Source of the DNA: Anticarsia gemmatalis | Lineage: Eukaryota; Arthropoda; Insecta; Lepidoptera; Erebidae | NCBI RefSeq assembly: GCF_050436995.1 | Contig: NC_134745.1 | Span: 10,230,001 to 10,294,000, forward strand | Reading direction: 5' to 3' | DNA: 64,000 bases | In this document: one piece after another, positions 42,101 to 50,180 of the stretch | Numbering within the stretch: the stretch's first letter is position 1 | Layout of the letters: every line of letters begins with the position of its first letter | The notes under the pieces: model-generated | Databases searched by the model: none | Seen by the model: the letters and a program-made list of their open reading frames with translations, nothing else | What the model was told of the DNA's origin: nothing | Program-made: the position numbers and the translations under genes

Positions 42101-45100
42101 CCCTGTGTTCTGGGTGTGTGGTTAAATCAAGTATCGGCAGGAGTCGTGAGGCACGTCAAATGATCACACTGGCAGTTCGCGGCTCTTAAATCAAAAGGAG
42201 CGAATCGGCGCGGAAGCACTGAATGGTAGCCCTTCATGCTGGCTTATCAGGTTCATCACTGTCGCGCCAGACACGATCCTACGCTGAACACGTGGAATAG
42301 ATTATAGACAATTTTCTTTAACAATACATAGTGGGTAGGTAATTCAATTACGCTTTTATACATAACCTTTATAACAAAACACGTTTGACACACGAGAAAC
42401 AGGCCTTCTTCAATCATACTGGTATAAAAATAATTCTTAAATATGTTACCTTCTGTAAACGATGGTATGTCTTTTAAGGTTTTTGGCCTTAATTTTGAGC
42501 TGTGAAAATAATAAATACCCTCGCAACAGAATGCTTGTTGGCTAATGGTAACTGCATTCCGACGTTGAGGATTGTCGCCGGAGAAAAGTGGCGTGTCATT
42601 GAACCGTCCTGTGGTGAATTGCTCGGCTTCCGCCAGCACTCGGCAAATAAAATCAGCTATTGTGACGCCGTTACTCGCAGCCATTTAACAACGAGCCGAG
42701 CACAAAGAATAAAGAAAATCCTATAACACTGGAAAGACTCCGTCGCCGTCGTGAAGATTTAATAACATAGATAGCACAATTTATATATTCTCTCTCATCG
42801 TATCTAATGGATGTACCTGCCATTCCTGGCAACTGATTCAGCGAGGTTATAAATACAAGCTGGGCACGTGTGTTAATTCCATAGAATGCTATTTAATAAA
42901 GATAACCACGTCATGTTATTGTCGCGGTGGCACCGGATAAGCGCAGCGGCCGGCCGATTGTCTCGCGACTATCGTAAATAACTCGTACCGTGTCCGGTGT
43001 CGACCACGAATACAGAGTTGCTGACGACGGGTGGCGAATCCTGGCGGCGCTGAGCCCTCCGCGTCCCCTAACTCGGCACACTCGACATCGCCATCCTTTC
43101 TAACGTTAGCAACTAACAAACCGCGCGTCGAGCGAGTGACATGGCACCGCGCCCGTCGAGAACGCGTGGTAGAGCGTGCTCTCGGAGCGACTCACAGGAA
43201 ACAGCCTCCGCGCTAGGAATACGGATGAGCGTGACGTGTGCCGTGGACGCGCTGCCTTATCTAACCTGAACCCTAGTCGCCGTCTCTATTAACTGAGACG
43301 TTAAATTATAGCTGTCTTGAGGTGTTCGGTTACGATATGTAAAGGACCGATCTCTATTTTATTTAATCGACGGTGGACGTGCAATTTGAGCAATATATAG
43401 ACGATGTCGGGCCAAAGACTGGAATTGGCCCTCGGCTATGAATTCCAGTTGAGGCAGAAACAATGGACATATGATATAAATAGGTGGAATAAATATAAAA
43501 TGGTAGAGTTTATTTGGTCTATTTTACTGGCTGAACGATATGCGAAGGGTGCATAGAGGGCGGGTAGGGATCGAGCGAGGCCGAAGTATTGCCGAGGTCC
43601 GATAGCATCGGTGCGCAGAGCGCTATAAATAGATGAGCAGGCGGACCCTTGAACCAGCCGCGGTCGTCACCGCGCGCACCCGAGGGTTACTGCTTAATAA
43701 CGTGCTACATAAACGTACAACACACTACACTAGGGACATTGACAATCATTGTGAATTAAAAAAGAAGAACTAAGAAATAAAATAGTTATTACGTACTTCA
43801 TTATCTTACATCCGTGTGCTCACAAGGGATAATGATCAAGGTAAAGATATTCTAATCGCACACAAAAGATTTGGTATGAGATATAGGAAACACTTTCGAA
43901 ATACGGTTTCCTTTAATTTTTCTATAGGAGTTTTTATTATAAAGTTCTTTATTTGTATTCTAAAACAAACAAATGGTAGGTGGGCCGCTGCGACATCCCT
44001 GTAAGTTGGTCCGGTACCGCAACAATCCACCATAAAACACGCAGGCGGGGTGCAGCTTCTCGCTTGTTCGCTTTCATTCGCGCATGCGGACCACGCTTAT
44101 TTTTTTCCCTGATTAGAGTAAAAGATGCGCAACCGGTCGTGGAGCGAAGGCCGAGGCCAGGGCCGCTCCGCGCTGCACCGCGCCGCGCCGCCTCCGCGCC
44201 CGCTAATGATGCGCCTGCACTGAACCACTCCTAATTGGACGAACGCCGGACCGCTCCAGGAAAAAATACACACAAACCTCGCTCACAACACAGAATAATC
44301 GGAATTGCAAAACATCACTGAATCACGCGAATTATTAAAATTCTGCTTAATGAACTAACGTGACCTATCATATGCATGCAAGCTTACAATCGTAAGTAAT
44401 TACAAAATTGTATCCTTACCTGGAAACGATTTGGACTACCTTATTCTTTTCTTGTTAAATCACTTATCAAGATCTCTCAGGTGTGAATATATAAAATGAA
44501 CTGTTCTGGGAATATAAAGTTTTTGAGTTTGTCACTGGGACACTTTAATGACATAATAATGTTTATAAACACCACTACAGTTACTCGTATTCTTTTCTTC
44601 GCCGTATAGCATGGCGAATGCGATTATGTCAGAAGCACGTACACTGTAAGAATTGCCCTTTAATAACGGTTGGAGTACAGTGAACAGTGGAGAGGTGGAT
44701 TGCAAACGCACTAAAGTCAGCCTAGCTGTACATAATGATACAATTGACGTTCGTTGTTTGTTATTTAGCAGCTAAGGCCCCCGTGAGATACGCGGAAGTT
44801 ATAACTCATTAATCGTCTAATAAAACGTCGCATTCTATGTCTTGCTTTTCCTTCATAAAACTACCTTTTGTCAGCACTTTTTACGAGCTAAACCTAGTAG
44901 AATGTAATGTATTCCTTTGAATTACTAGGTTGTTAATAACATTATAAGTATTTTACTAGTTTATTTAGGCGACACAATTAAGAAGTAACATAGCTTTCGA
45001 CTTAAACTATCGACAATAGGTATTGCATAATAACATAATATATTGTGAGATATTTTTGTGTTCAGTTGAAGTTTATTTTGAACATTGTAAAAACAAGTCT

Positions 45101-48100
45101 AATCAGCTCTTATTACAATATCACTGTTCGTCAAGATTTGGATAGAATAGCAGCAGTGAATAACAAATTCAGCGAAACCTGCAATATTTAGACAACGCGT
45201 GCAGGTTATGTAAAGCTCGTGCTTTTGCGTTTGTTGCTCACGCGCATCGGTTACTGCGTATTTTCGAATTCCTACGTGGTCACCCATTTCATTTCATTTA
45301 ATAGCTTGTCATATTAATTGGCCCCGTCAAGTTCTCTTTGTGTCCCGTGAGAGCCTTATAAGAACCTGAATCGTTTATAATTTTATATATCCGTGCGCGT
45401 ATAGTCATACACGCGTCTGACGCGTCCGTGTCCCGCATCTAATAAAATATTAACCGCTACGATTGAAGCGTTGTATAAAGTTGTAAATAAGCAGATTCGA
45501 TGCGGCCTTTATGTCTCATCATAAAATGACGACGACTGACTCTCGACCCACGAATGCCTCATTACAATTCAATGGACACGTCCCGCCGTCTTATCGGCGC
45601 TAACTTGTCGCTCATGAGATTTCCTGGTTATCTCGTCCTGTAAATTGTCATTTCTTATTGCAGCCATCGATGCGGCTTGACTAATGAAGATTTAAATCGA
45701 CGGTGGTGTAAACCAAGTCCCGTTTTGCATCCTTCTATTTATCATACTAAGGTGAGATAATGATACGAAACACGGAATGCGTTTGATAGAGTACCGATAC
45801 AGGGTAATTATAAAATATACTTACATATTACAGGGACTGATAGAATATCTGGTGCGAGTGTGGAAGAAGCCTCCGCTAGTATACTGCGATTACCACGGAC
45901 ATTCTCGCAAAAAAAATGTGTTCTTCTACGGCTGCGCGGCAGCAGAGAGTTGGTGCAGCAACGACCGCATGGTCCCCGATGAACCTGTTAAATATTTAGT
46001 AAGATCTTAGCACCTGAAATACATAAAATCTATTTTTAACGATTCATTTTTGGGTTAACGACTTCGAACAACTGAAAAATGTCGTGCGTGTATAATTATA
46101 ACAGTTGGTTTGGTTAATTGTTCACTTTGTGGTGTCTTATTTGTTAGAAGTTAAGTTAAATATATCGCATCAGATGTTGCCAGCCCTCATGCACCGGATA
46201 TCTCCGGCGTTTGCGCTGGGCTCGTGTTCCTTCCGAGTGGAGCGAGAGCGGGAGAGCACCGCGCGCGTCACCGTGTGGCGCCACCTCGGGGTCACCAGGT
46301 CCTACACGATGGAAGCATCCTTTTGTGGCTTTGACAGAGGACCTTTTAAGGCACGTACCTTCATTAAACAAAGTATTTTTTTTCCTTTAAGAATACTATT
46401 TGACCCTTTAGCATATCCACCACTGAGGACACGACTAGGGCTTCCCAGCAAAAAAGTAACAAGCTGTCATCATTAAGATGCTACGTACACTACACGAAGA
46501 ACAATTAATTCAACATTATGACATTTTAAAGGGCGCTAGAGGGGAAGCCACGTCAGCAAAATATGAAGAATAAATGAAAAACAATAAAAATAGATATTAG
46601 GTCTAACGACATTCAAGGAAACCAGCAGATTACACCTGCTATAATTACTGCTGCTTATACTGCTCATAATTGGCTCAGATGCTCAACTGCTGTCTTAAAT
46701 TACTAATAATATAATAGTAGCGTAAGCACTGGTAACAGTGTTTTGTCTCTTTCAATAAATATTGAAGCTCTATCATATAAAAGTTCACATGGATGTAAAA
46801 GACAAACTACACTTCTGTATTACAAAATAAAGCTTGGACGACTTACTTTACTTACTCACTTTAATAATTATATATTATATTTACTAGCTGACCTCCGCAA
46901 CTTCGCTTGCGTCACATAAGAAAGAATGGGTCAGAAATATTCCCCGTTTTTGAAACATTTTTCGTTGCTCCGCTCCTAATGGTTGTAGCGTAATGTTATT
47001 GGATAGCCTTCCTCAATAAACAGGCTATCCAAATGTAAAATATTTTTTCAATTCGTACCAGCAGTTCCTGAGATTAGCGCCTTCAAAAACAAACAAACTC
47101 TACAATTTAATAATATTAGTATAGATTTATATTGAAGGCCTACTCTATTGCACTACCAGGAGAGTATAACTTATTCTAAAGTCGTTTGATAATGATACGC
47201 ATCCTGTCTCACTTATACTCCAATTAGAAATGACAGCTTATCCTCAGATTAATGATAACGATACTTAGTAAGGAGTCTGACATGTGGGCTAATACATCTA
47301 GCGGTGGGCAAGCACGCCGGCCCATACTAGGGACTAGATCCACCTGATAAGGGTTGCGTCGCTACAAATCTCCTATCTGTTTCATGTGGGAAGACAGCTA
47401 TGCTTTCGTTGTTTTATAATGAATCATCCTTTGATCGAGACGCGCTTAGAGTGACATACGATCGTTTCCTAGATACTGGTATTACCGGTAGATATGATAG
47501 GCCAATTGGAAATTACTTCATATGCATGTGAATATTTATTTGTGCAAAGATAAAGGTTTGATAAAAGAAAAATCCAAAAAAACTATACCTACTAAATAAA
47601 GTAAAGCTTTCCATAACAGAAATTTCGGGAGTTAGTGGCTTTAAGCAACAAAAATACGTGTAAATGTTGTTATACTATTCCGGTATACTTATAATACCAA
47701 AATGTACCTACATTACTGAAGACGTCCGCTGCAGGTGTTAGTACTGACTCACTAGGGTCGATGATGGTGAATCATTTATTGCCAACACTTTACTTTACGA
47801 TGGAACTGTAGGAAATTAGCATTTAGAATTCATAATAACATTAAGTATATCATATTTTGGAATAACCGAAAGGTAATTTTGAAAATTACTCCTTTCGCAT
47901 TTATAATACTAGTACGGAACTCACGAAATTTGCCTCAGATTGTGTCCGCTAAACCTCTGCTAGTCATCAAGTCATTACCTTTTTTGACCCAAGTTTAAAG
48001 AATTTAGCATGCGTAAGCAAATGGACCATTAGCTTATGATGGACAACGAACAAAAACATTATAACTCACAAACGTAATGTGCGAAAAACTAAGCCATTGT

Positions 48101-49715
48101 GTCATCCTTCAACCAAAAGAAAAAAATATTGCCACAAGTCATTGACATTTACGGGTTTTGTGAAGACATTGTAATGATTCACGCGAGGCTGTCAATGTGT
48201 ATGTTATGTGCAGGGCTTCCACCTCAACACGCAACATCTGCAGAGCGTCGGGTGTGACTTCTGCGAAGCTCTCAACGGCCTCAACGACACTGCCACTAAC
48301 GTCGACATACAACTCACCAAGGATCTTAACGGGTTAGTCATCTCACCACACATCTCCCTTACTTTATGAACATTTTATAAAGACTGTAATAGCGGTAACC
48401 AGTAAGATTGTGAACGGAAGTTGTAATATTTTATTACTAGTGAAGATTAACGGAACTTGTAGAAATGACATAAAATTGTTTAATTAAATGTCCGTCTTCA
48501 CTAGTCAATTACTCAGCTATGTTGTAACGTTAAGTAATCGTTTATTGCTTGACGCGTAAGCACATACTAAGCAGACAATTTATCACTAATTAAAAACGTG
48601 CAGGGAATTAATGTTAAACTTATACCTCGGATACGCAACTGCGTGGCTGTTCAGTCACTTGACTGTAGCAATAGGAAGCAATAGACACAAGCAAGTTAAT
48701 CTAATCACGTTCTTGAATGAAAATCAATACCGGTTGCTTATATTAACAAGCTGTTTTCTATAAGTTTCCTCTGGCGTAACGGTCTCTTCAATCAAACAGT
48801 CCTTGAGCGAAGCTGGCGTGCAAAAATGTTGGTAAAAACATCTTACAGACCTACATACATAGATGTAACGGTTTGGTATCCATATTCACTGTAACTGTTT
48901 ACTTGACAGAAATATCATTGAGATAAATCTGAACGGCGCAGGGAACGACAGGCAAGTTAGCTTTTAACAGATTTGGTGAAACTAACCCAACGTGTTACCT
49001 CCTGTTTCTGTGTGATACCATCAATGCAACTCGTGTGCCTTTGTGTCATAGACGATTTCCATAACTTTCATAACACGTGTCCCGGCTCACACACATGCAT
49101 TCTATTATTAACTCTGCAAGCCTTCCCGTCATTGTTGTTATTATAAGCCTTGCATATAAAAATTGTTAAGAAATTCTTTTTGCATCGCTATTGCCGTATA
49201 TAAGTCATCACGAACATCCCTGTATAACGCATGAACGCATTATTAAAGCTCGTTTACACAAGCTCTGATACTAAAACAAGACGTTCATACAAACTTGTAT
49301 GCTCGTTGCGATAATAATCACATACAAGTTTCGCAACGTCTCCCTTATTTATGTTACTTATACTCTACAACCTAAAGAATGTACGAAATTACTCTATGTT
49401 TAAAAATATAAACTTTGCTTTTAATGTGCATTATTATGCGTGGTTTTACAACACTAATTAGGGTCGGCGCCCATCTGGCGAGGACCAGCGCAGTGCATAA
49501 GTTTTCTAACCGCCGTACCACTAGATGCTCTTATGAATTCCGCGTATACGCTGCCTATTTCTAGATTCGGATGATTAGCTGGAGTTAATACAAATATAAT
49601 TATAATATCATATTAATCATATATTTCTGTTAACAGTGAGATCGCGGTGGACAGCGAGCCAGGTTCGGGATCAGACAGCGTGTTGAAGACCGACTCGGAC
49701 GAAGATTTTGACTAA
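9107..49715 (+). CDS. AGTPBP1: CCP1/AGTPBP1-like cytosolic carboxypeptidase (tubulin deglutamylase), 5' end incomplete
   Basis: Zinc M14-family carboxypeptidase of the CCP/Nna1 group; family members trim glutamates from tubulin tails in the cytosol. Coding exons by splice sites and phase: 9107-9189, 9275-9365, 9641-9715, 10796-10963 (or alternative 11000-11170), 11261-11392, 11481-11603, 12050-12193, 12445-12642, 12726-12993, 13249-13496, 13599-13794, 14216-14338, 14792-14912, 15173-15380, 16721-16893, 17507-17644, 18374-18552, 45664-45751, 45834-45998, 46174-46350, 48214-48332, 49637-49715. About 1097 residues are recovered; human CCP1 is 1226. Order: armadillo-like helices (about 1-340), acidic linker (about 345-430), CCP N-domain with ESGNLRKVIQ, HQWFYFEV, NIVNCEKSDSQFNFGM (about 610-800), then the catalytic domain with HPGE (about 840), DLNRRW (about 900), DYHGHSRKKN (about 940) and RSYTME (about 1020). 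All catalytic residues are present. The tail is short and acidic (DSDEDFD). The exon at 9107 opens mid-codon, so an upstream coding exon with the ATG is missing from this model. Confidence 0.93.
10796..10963 (+). CDS. CCP1-like exon 4a (tandem alternative exon)
   Basis: 168 nt (56 codons), acceptor ttcag, donor GAG|gtacgg, entering with one base owed and leaving with one base over. It encodes an armadillo-like helical segment starting NNLARQQCLQYFISITG and ending WILASLAPR. The next exon (11261) continues with DPKFAVKVR, matching the family pattern KDKKFGVKAR. It is homologous to exon 4b 36 nt downstream and interchangeable with it in phase. The acceptor has a poor pyrimidine tract. Confidence 0.85.
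11000..11170 (+). CDS. CCP1-like exon 4b (tandem alternative exon)
   Basis: 171 nt (57 codons), acceptor gattacag, donor TCGAG|gttacc. It begins NNLSRHQCAQDFISIKG and ends LLWILAPISSR, a clear paralogue of exon 4a with the same entry and exit phases. Its donor (gttacc) is weaker than that of 4a. Use of both copies in one transcript would need splicing of a 36-nt intron. Retaining that 36-nt spacer would bring in an in-frame stop (TAG at 10972-10974). Confidence 0.8.
16932..17050 (+). repeat. Lepidopteran interspersed repeat fragment
   Basis: Contains GGGCAAAGGTCTCCATCC and TTGGGGACTTTGCATGCCCTC, a fragment I recognise from many moth and butterfly introns (probably the 3' part of a non-LTR element). 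Sits in CCP1-like intron 15. Confidence 0.55.
18374..18552 (+). CDS. CCP1-like exon 17: zinc-binding HPGE exon
   Basis: Encodes DREIVFLTARVHPGESNAS followed by a helix and KIVPMLNVEGVING. The His and Glu of HPGE are two of the three M14 zinc ligands. It leaves in phase 2 (TG|gtgagt); the codon is completed as TGC by exon 18, 27.1 kb away. It is strongly GC-rich compared with its flanks. Confidence 0.93.
18573..19176 (-). other. Probable 3' UTR of the lectin gene
   Basis: AT-rich non-coding sequence after the TAG. AATAAA on the minus strand occurs at 18778-18773 and 18598-18593. Use of the distal site would bring the transcript to within about 20-40 nt of exon 17 of the host gene on the other strand. 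No other feature seen. Confidence 0.45.
19177..32061 (-). CDS. Secreted C-type-lectin-domain protein, nested in CCP1 intron 17
   Basis: Six coding exons on the minus strand: 32061-32001, 23466-23361, 21226-21150, 20964-20757, 20424-20269, 19609-19177; 1041 nt, 346 residues, all phases agree. Residues 1-20 (MQIVLATCFLLFAATLGPVA) form a signal peptide ending near AAQR, so the product is extracellular. The C-type lectin domain (about 21-190) shows YFISRMNPYSPELNYFLAYQ, YCRSLGLQLASFETKEKA, YDFWTSGNNLG and the cysteines of TNGC and QHCGEIKDFICEQ. It has no EPN/QPD or WND calcium-sugar motif (FHW stands in the WND position) and a long loop (about 112-140) replaces that region, so classic sugar binding is doubtful. 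The tail (about 205-346) is Thr/Ser/Pro-rich then acidic, probably disordered. Exons 5 and 6 are very GC-rich. I recognise the insect CTL type but not a specific named orthologue. Confidence 0.9.
24223..24774 (-). CDS. Long orphan ORF in the lectin intron 1
   Basis: 183 codons without a stop, the longest open frame in the window. Composition is Val/Leu/Phe/Cys-rich with no recognisable domain. TATATATAGG lies inside it on the same strand (about 24662-24653). No splice or codon signature of a real gene was seen; it may be chance. Confidence 0.12.
   Translation of the reverse strand: MHTAHGRRQDEDKIFVSFVNCWKWVYNCIWRDTARHAIYRRSQCCVVTFLRKQNLGFVCRSVVVVLFNMVVVVKMQCAVFRARPSVRFASMLLKVDDTAFLIYLSRCIDRYLQLAHAAAVLSLHFKIQFCFKIHLIYVSVKLSLENFQKTVLQQFDILFGKSIDLSHLLILTSFRFLYLLMKT
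25847..25944 (+). promoter_or_regulatory. Candidate internal promoter and short first exon within CCP1 intron 17
   Basis: TATAAAAGG at 25847-25855 is followed at 25916 by ATG in the context CAACAATGAG. After 29 coding bases (MSVGEAGHV plus two bases) a strong donor gtgagt starts at 25945. The phase (2) equals that of the acceptor of exon 18 at 45664. No TCAGT initiator is seen at the expected distance. This is inference only. Confidence 0.3.
26700..26916. mobile_element. mariner-type MITE with TA duplications
   Basis: Element 26702-26914 (213 bp) between TA dinucleotides. The inverted termini (GGTCGGGGAAAA..TTTTCGCATTATAGTA and its complement, each about 40 bp with small indels) are nearly complementary. 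The core has GTGAGCTCGTGAGGTACCCA and AATATCGAG, a fragment that looks like mariner transposase DNA, too short to encode a protein. Confidence 0.8.
28740..29460. other. CpG-rich intronic islands
   Basis: Two GC-rich blocks (28740-28920 and 29220-29460) inside both CCP1 intron 17 and lectin intron 1. They hold several overlapping frames on both strands but none with splice sites or recognisable protein. Regulatory DNA is the simplest reading. Confidence 0.3.
32156..32193 (-). promoter_or_regulatory. Core promoter (TATA box + TCAGT initiator) of the lectin gene
   Basis: On the minus strand TTATAAGG occupies 32193-32186, and TCAGT, the arthropod initiator, occupies 32163-32159. The A of TCAGT (32161) is 31 nt downstream of the T of TATAA (32192), the textbook spacing. 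This predicts a 100-nt 5' UTR before the ATG at 32061. The flanks are CpG-rich (32.1-32.45 kb). Confidence 0.75.
32200..40925. other. CCP1 intron 17 upstream of the lectin gene, no gene seen
   Basis: AT-rich intron with scattered CpG-rich patches (32.3-32.45, 34.09-34.25, 36.75-36.99, 39.09-39.17 and 40.26-40.52 kb). No exon could be supported. The patches are candidates for enhancers of the lectin promoter. Confidence 0.4.
40926..41166 (+). repeat. Microsatellite-tipped dispersed element, copy 3
   Basis: Begins ACTAATATTATTATAAATGC, then (TCTG)n at about 40958-40980, then the shared core (GGCTATATATCATCACGCTA, GTTACAAAAACGGGGAAAA). The microsatellite unit differs from copies 1 and 2. Confidence 0.75.
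41170..45663. other. CCP1 intron 17, distal part; orphan exon and CpG patches
   Basis: Contains the orphan exon-like ORF at 42519-42684, CpG-rich patches at 42.9-43.22, 43.56-43.69 and 44.04-44.24 kb, and a TATAAATAG at 43624. Otherwise featureless. Confidence 0.4.
42519..42684 (-). CDS. Orphan exon-like segment with ATG and donor
   Basis: From ATG 42684 the frame reads MAASNGVTIADFICRVLAEA and continues to QQAFCCE. There a plausible donor (GAGG|gtattt) coincides with a shift from balanced to AT-rich composition. The frame runs open to 42256 without splicing (142 codons). It ends in phase 1, compatible with lectin exon 2. No homology recognised; a first exon of an unknown gene, an alternative lectin start without signal peptide, or chance. 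Confidence 0.22.
45664..45751 (+). CDS. CCP1-like exon 18: substrate-binding DLNRRW exon
   Basis: A short 88-nt exon missed by ORF-length criteria. Acceptor ttattgcag, donor AAG|gtgaga. It encodes HRCGLTNEDLNRRW and then LHPSIYHTK, matching the family block HRCSLSGEDLNRQW..HPTIYHAK. The Asn-Arg pair binds the substrate carboxylate in M14 enzymes. Only 82 nt separate it from exon 19. Confidence 0.93.
45834..45998 (+). CDS. CCP1-like exon 19: third zinc ligand
   Basis: 55 codons in phase 0. Encodes GLIEYLVRVWKKPPLVYCD followed by YHGHSRKKNVFFYGC. The first His of HGH is the third zinc ligand of the CCP family. Donor TTA|gtaaga. Confidence 0.93.
46174..46350 (+). CDS. CCP1-like exon 20: catalytic glutamate, GC donor
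   Basis: 59 codons, phase 0 at both ends. Encodes MLPALMHRISPAFALGSCSF, then ESTARVTVWRHLGVTRSYTME and ends at GFDRGPFK. The Glu of YTME is the catalytic general acid/base. The only frame-preserving 3' boundary is TTTAAG|gcacgt, i.e. a GC donor, joined to the acceptor at 48213. Confidence 0.88.
46883..47125 (-). repeat. Microsatellite-tipped dispersed element, copy 4 (inverted)
   Basis: Reverse complement of the family: ACTAGCTGACCTCCGCAACT..CGCTTGCGTCA at the left, core CCCCGTTTTTGAAACATT, and AAACAAACAAACTCT then TAATATTAGTATAG at the right. Lies in intron 20 of the CCP1-like gene, between the GC donor and exon 21. It is the only copy with both ends intact in the window. Confidence 0.75.
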
Positions 49716-50180
49716 TTTGTTTTTATATTAACTTAGGATAAGCGCTCACTGCGAAAATACTATAATCTACCCGAGTACGATCTGTGTCACGAACTTAAAG
49801 TAGTTCAACATTTAGGAACCGTAGCGTGTTCGCGACTCTAGCAGATCTCCTTGTGTATCTAAAAAGAGTAATAGCAACAAAATTATGAAGTTTCCAAACA
49901 AATGATAGTATAGAAAAAATATGCTAGTTTAGAAGTGTAACAGATTACAATGTCGATAGCCGATAGTTGTTTTCGAGATTATTTTTTATTTTGTTATGAA
50001 TTTTACACATTTTGTTTTAGTAATGTTAGTGTTGCTCGAAGCTATCATGTTATGTACAAAATTGGACCGTGTACCGTAACACCGTGACTACATACCATGT
50101 TCGTTGAGTTTGTTTTGATGTGATATTAATTAAATTTTAAGTGGCTTGTGATCTCAATAACAAATAAATTATGAAATCAC
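49716..50180 (+). other. 3' UTR of the CCP1-like gene
   Basis: AT-rich, no ORF. It runs from the TAA at 49713-49715 to an expected cleavage point just after the poly(A) signal at 50163. Confidence 0.7.
50163..50168 (+). terminator. Poly(A) signal AATAAA of the CCP1-like gene
   Basis: Canonical hexamer about 450 nt after the stop codon, followed within 20 nt by a GT-rich stretch (ttttgtgtgtgttc), the usual downstream element. Confidence 0.75.

Noticed and set aside
46351..46356. Ordinary GT donor at 46355 for CCP1 exon 20
   Set aside because: It shifts the frame relative to exon 21 and destroys the conserved C-terminal block; the GC donor is required.
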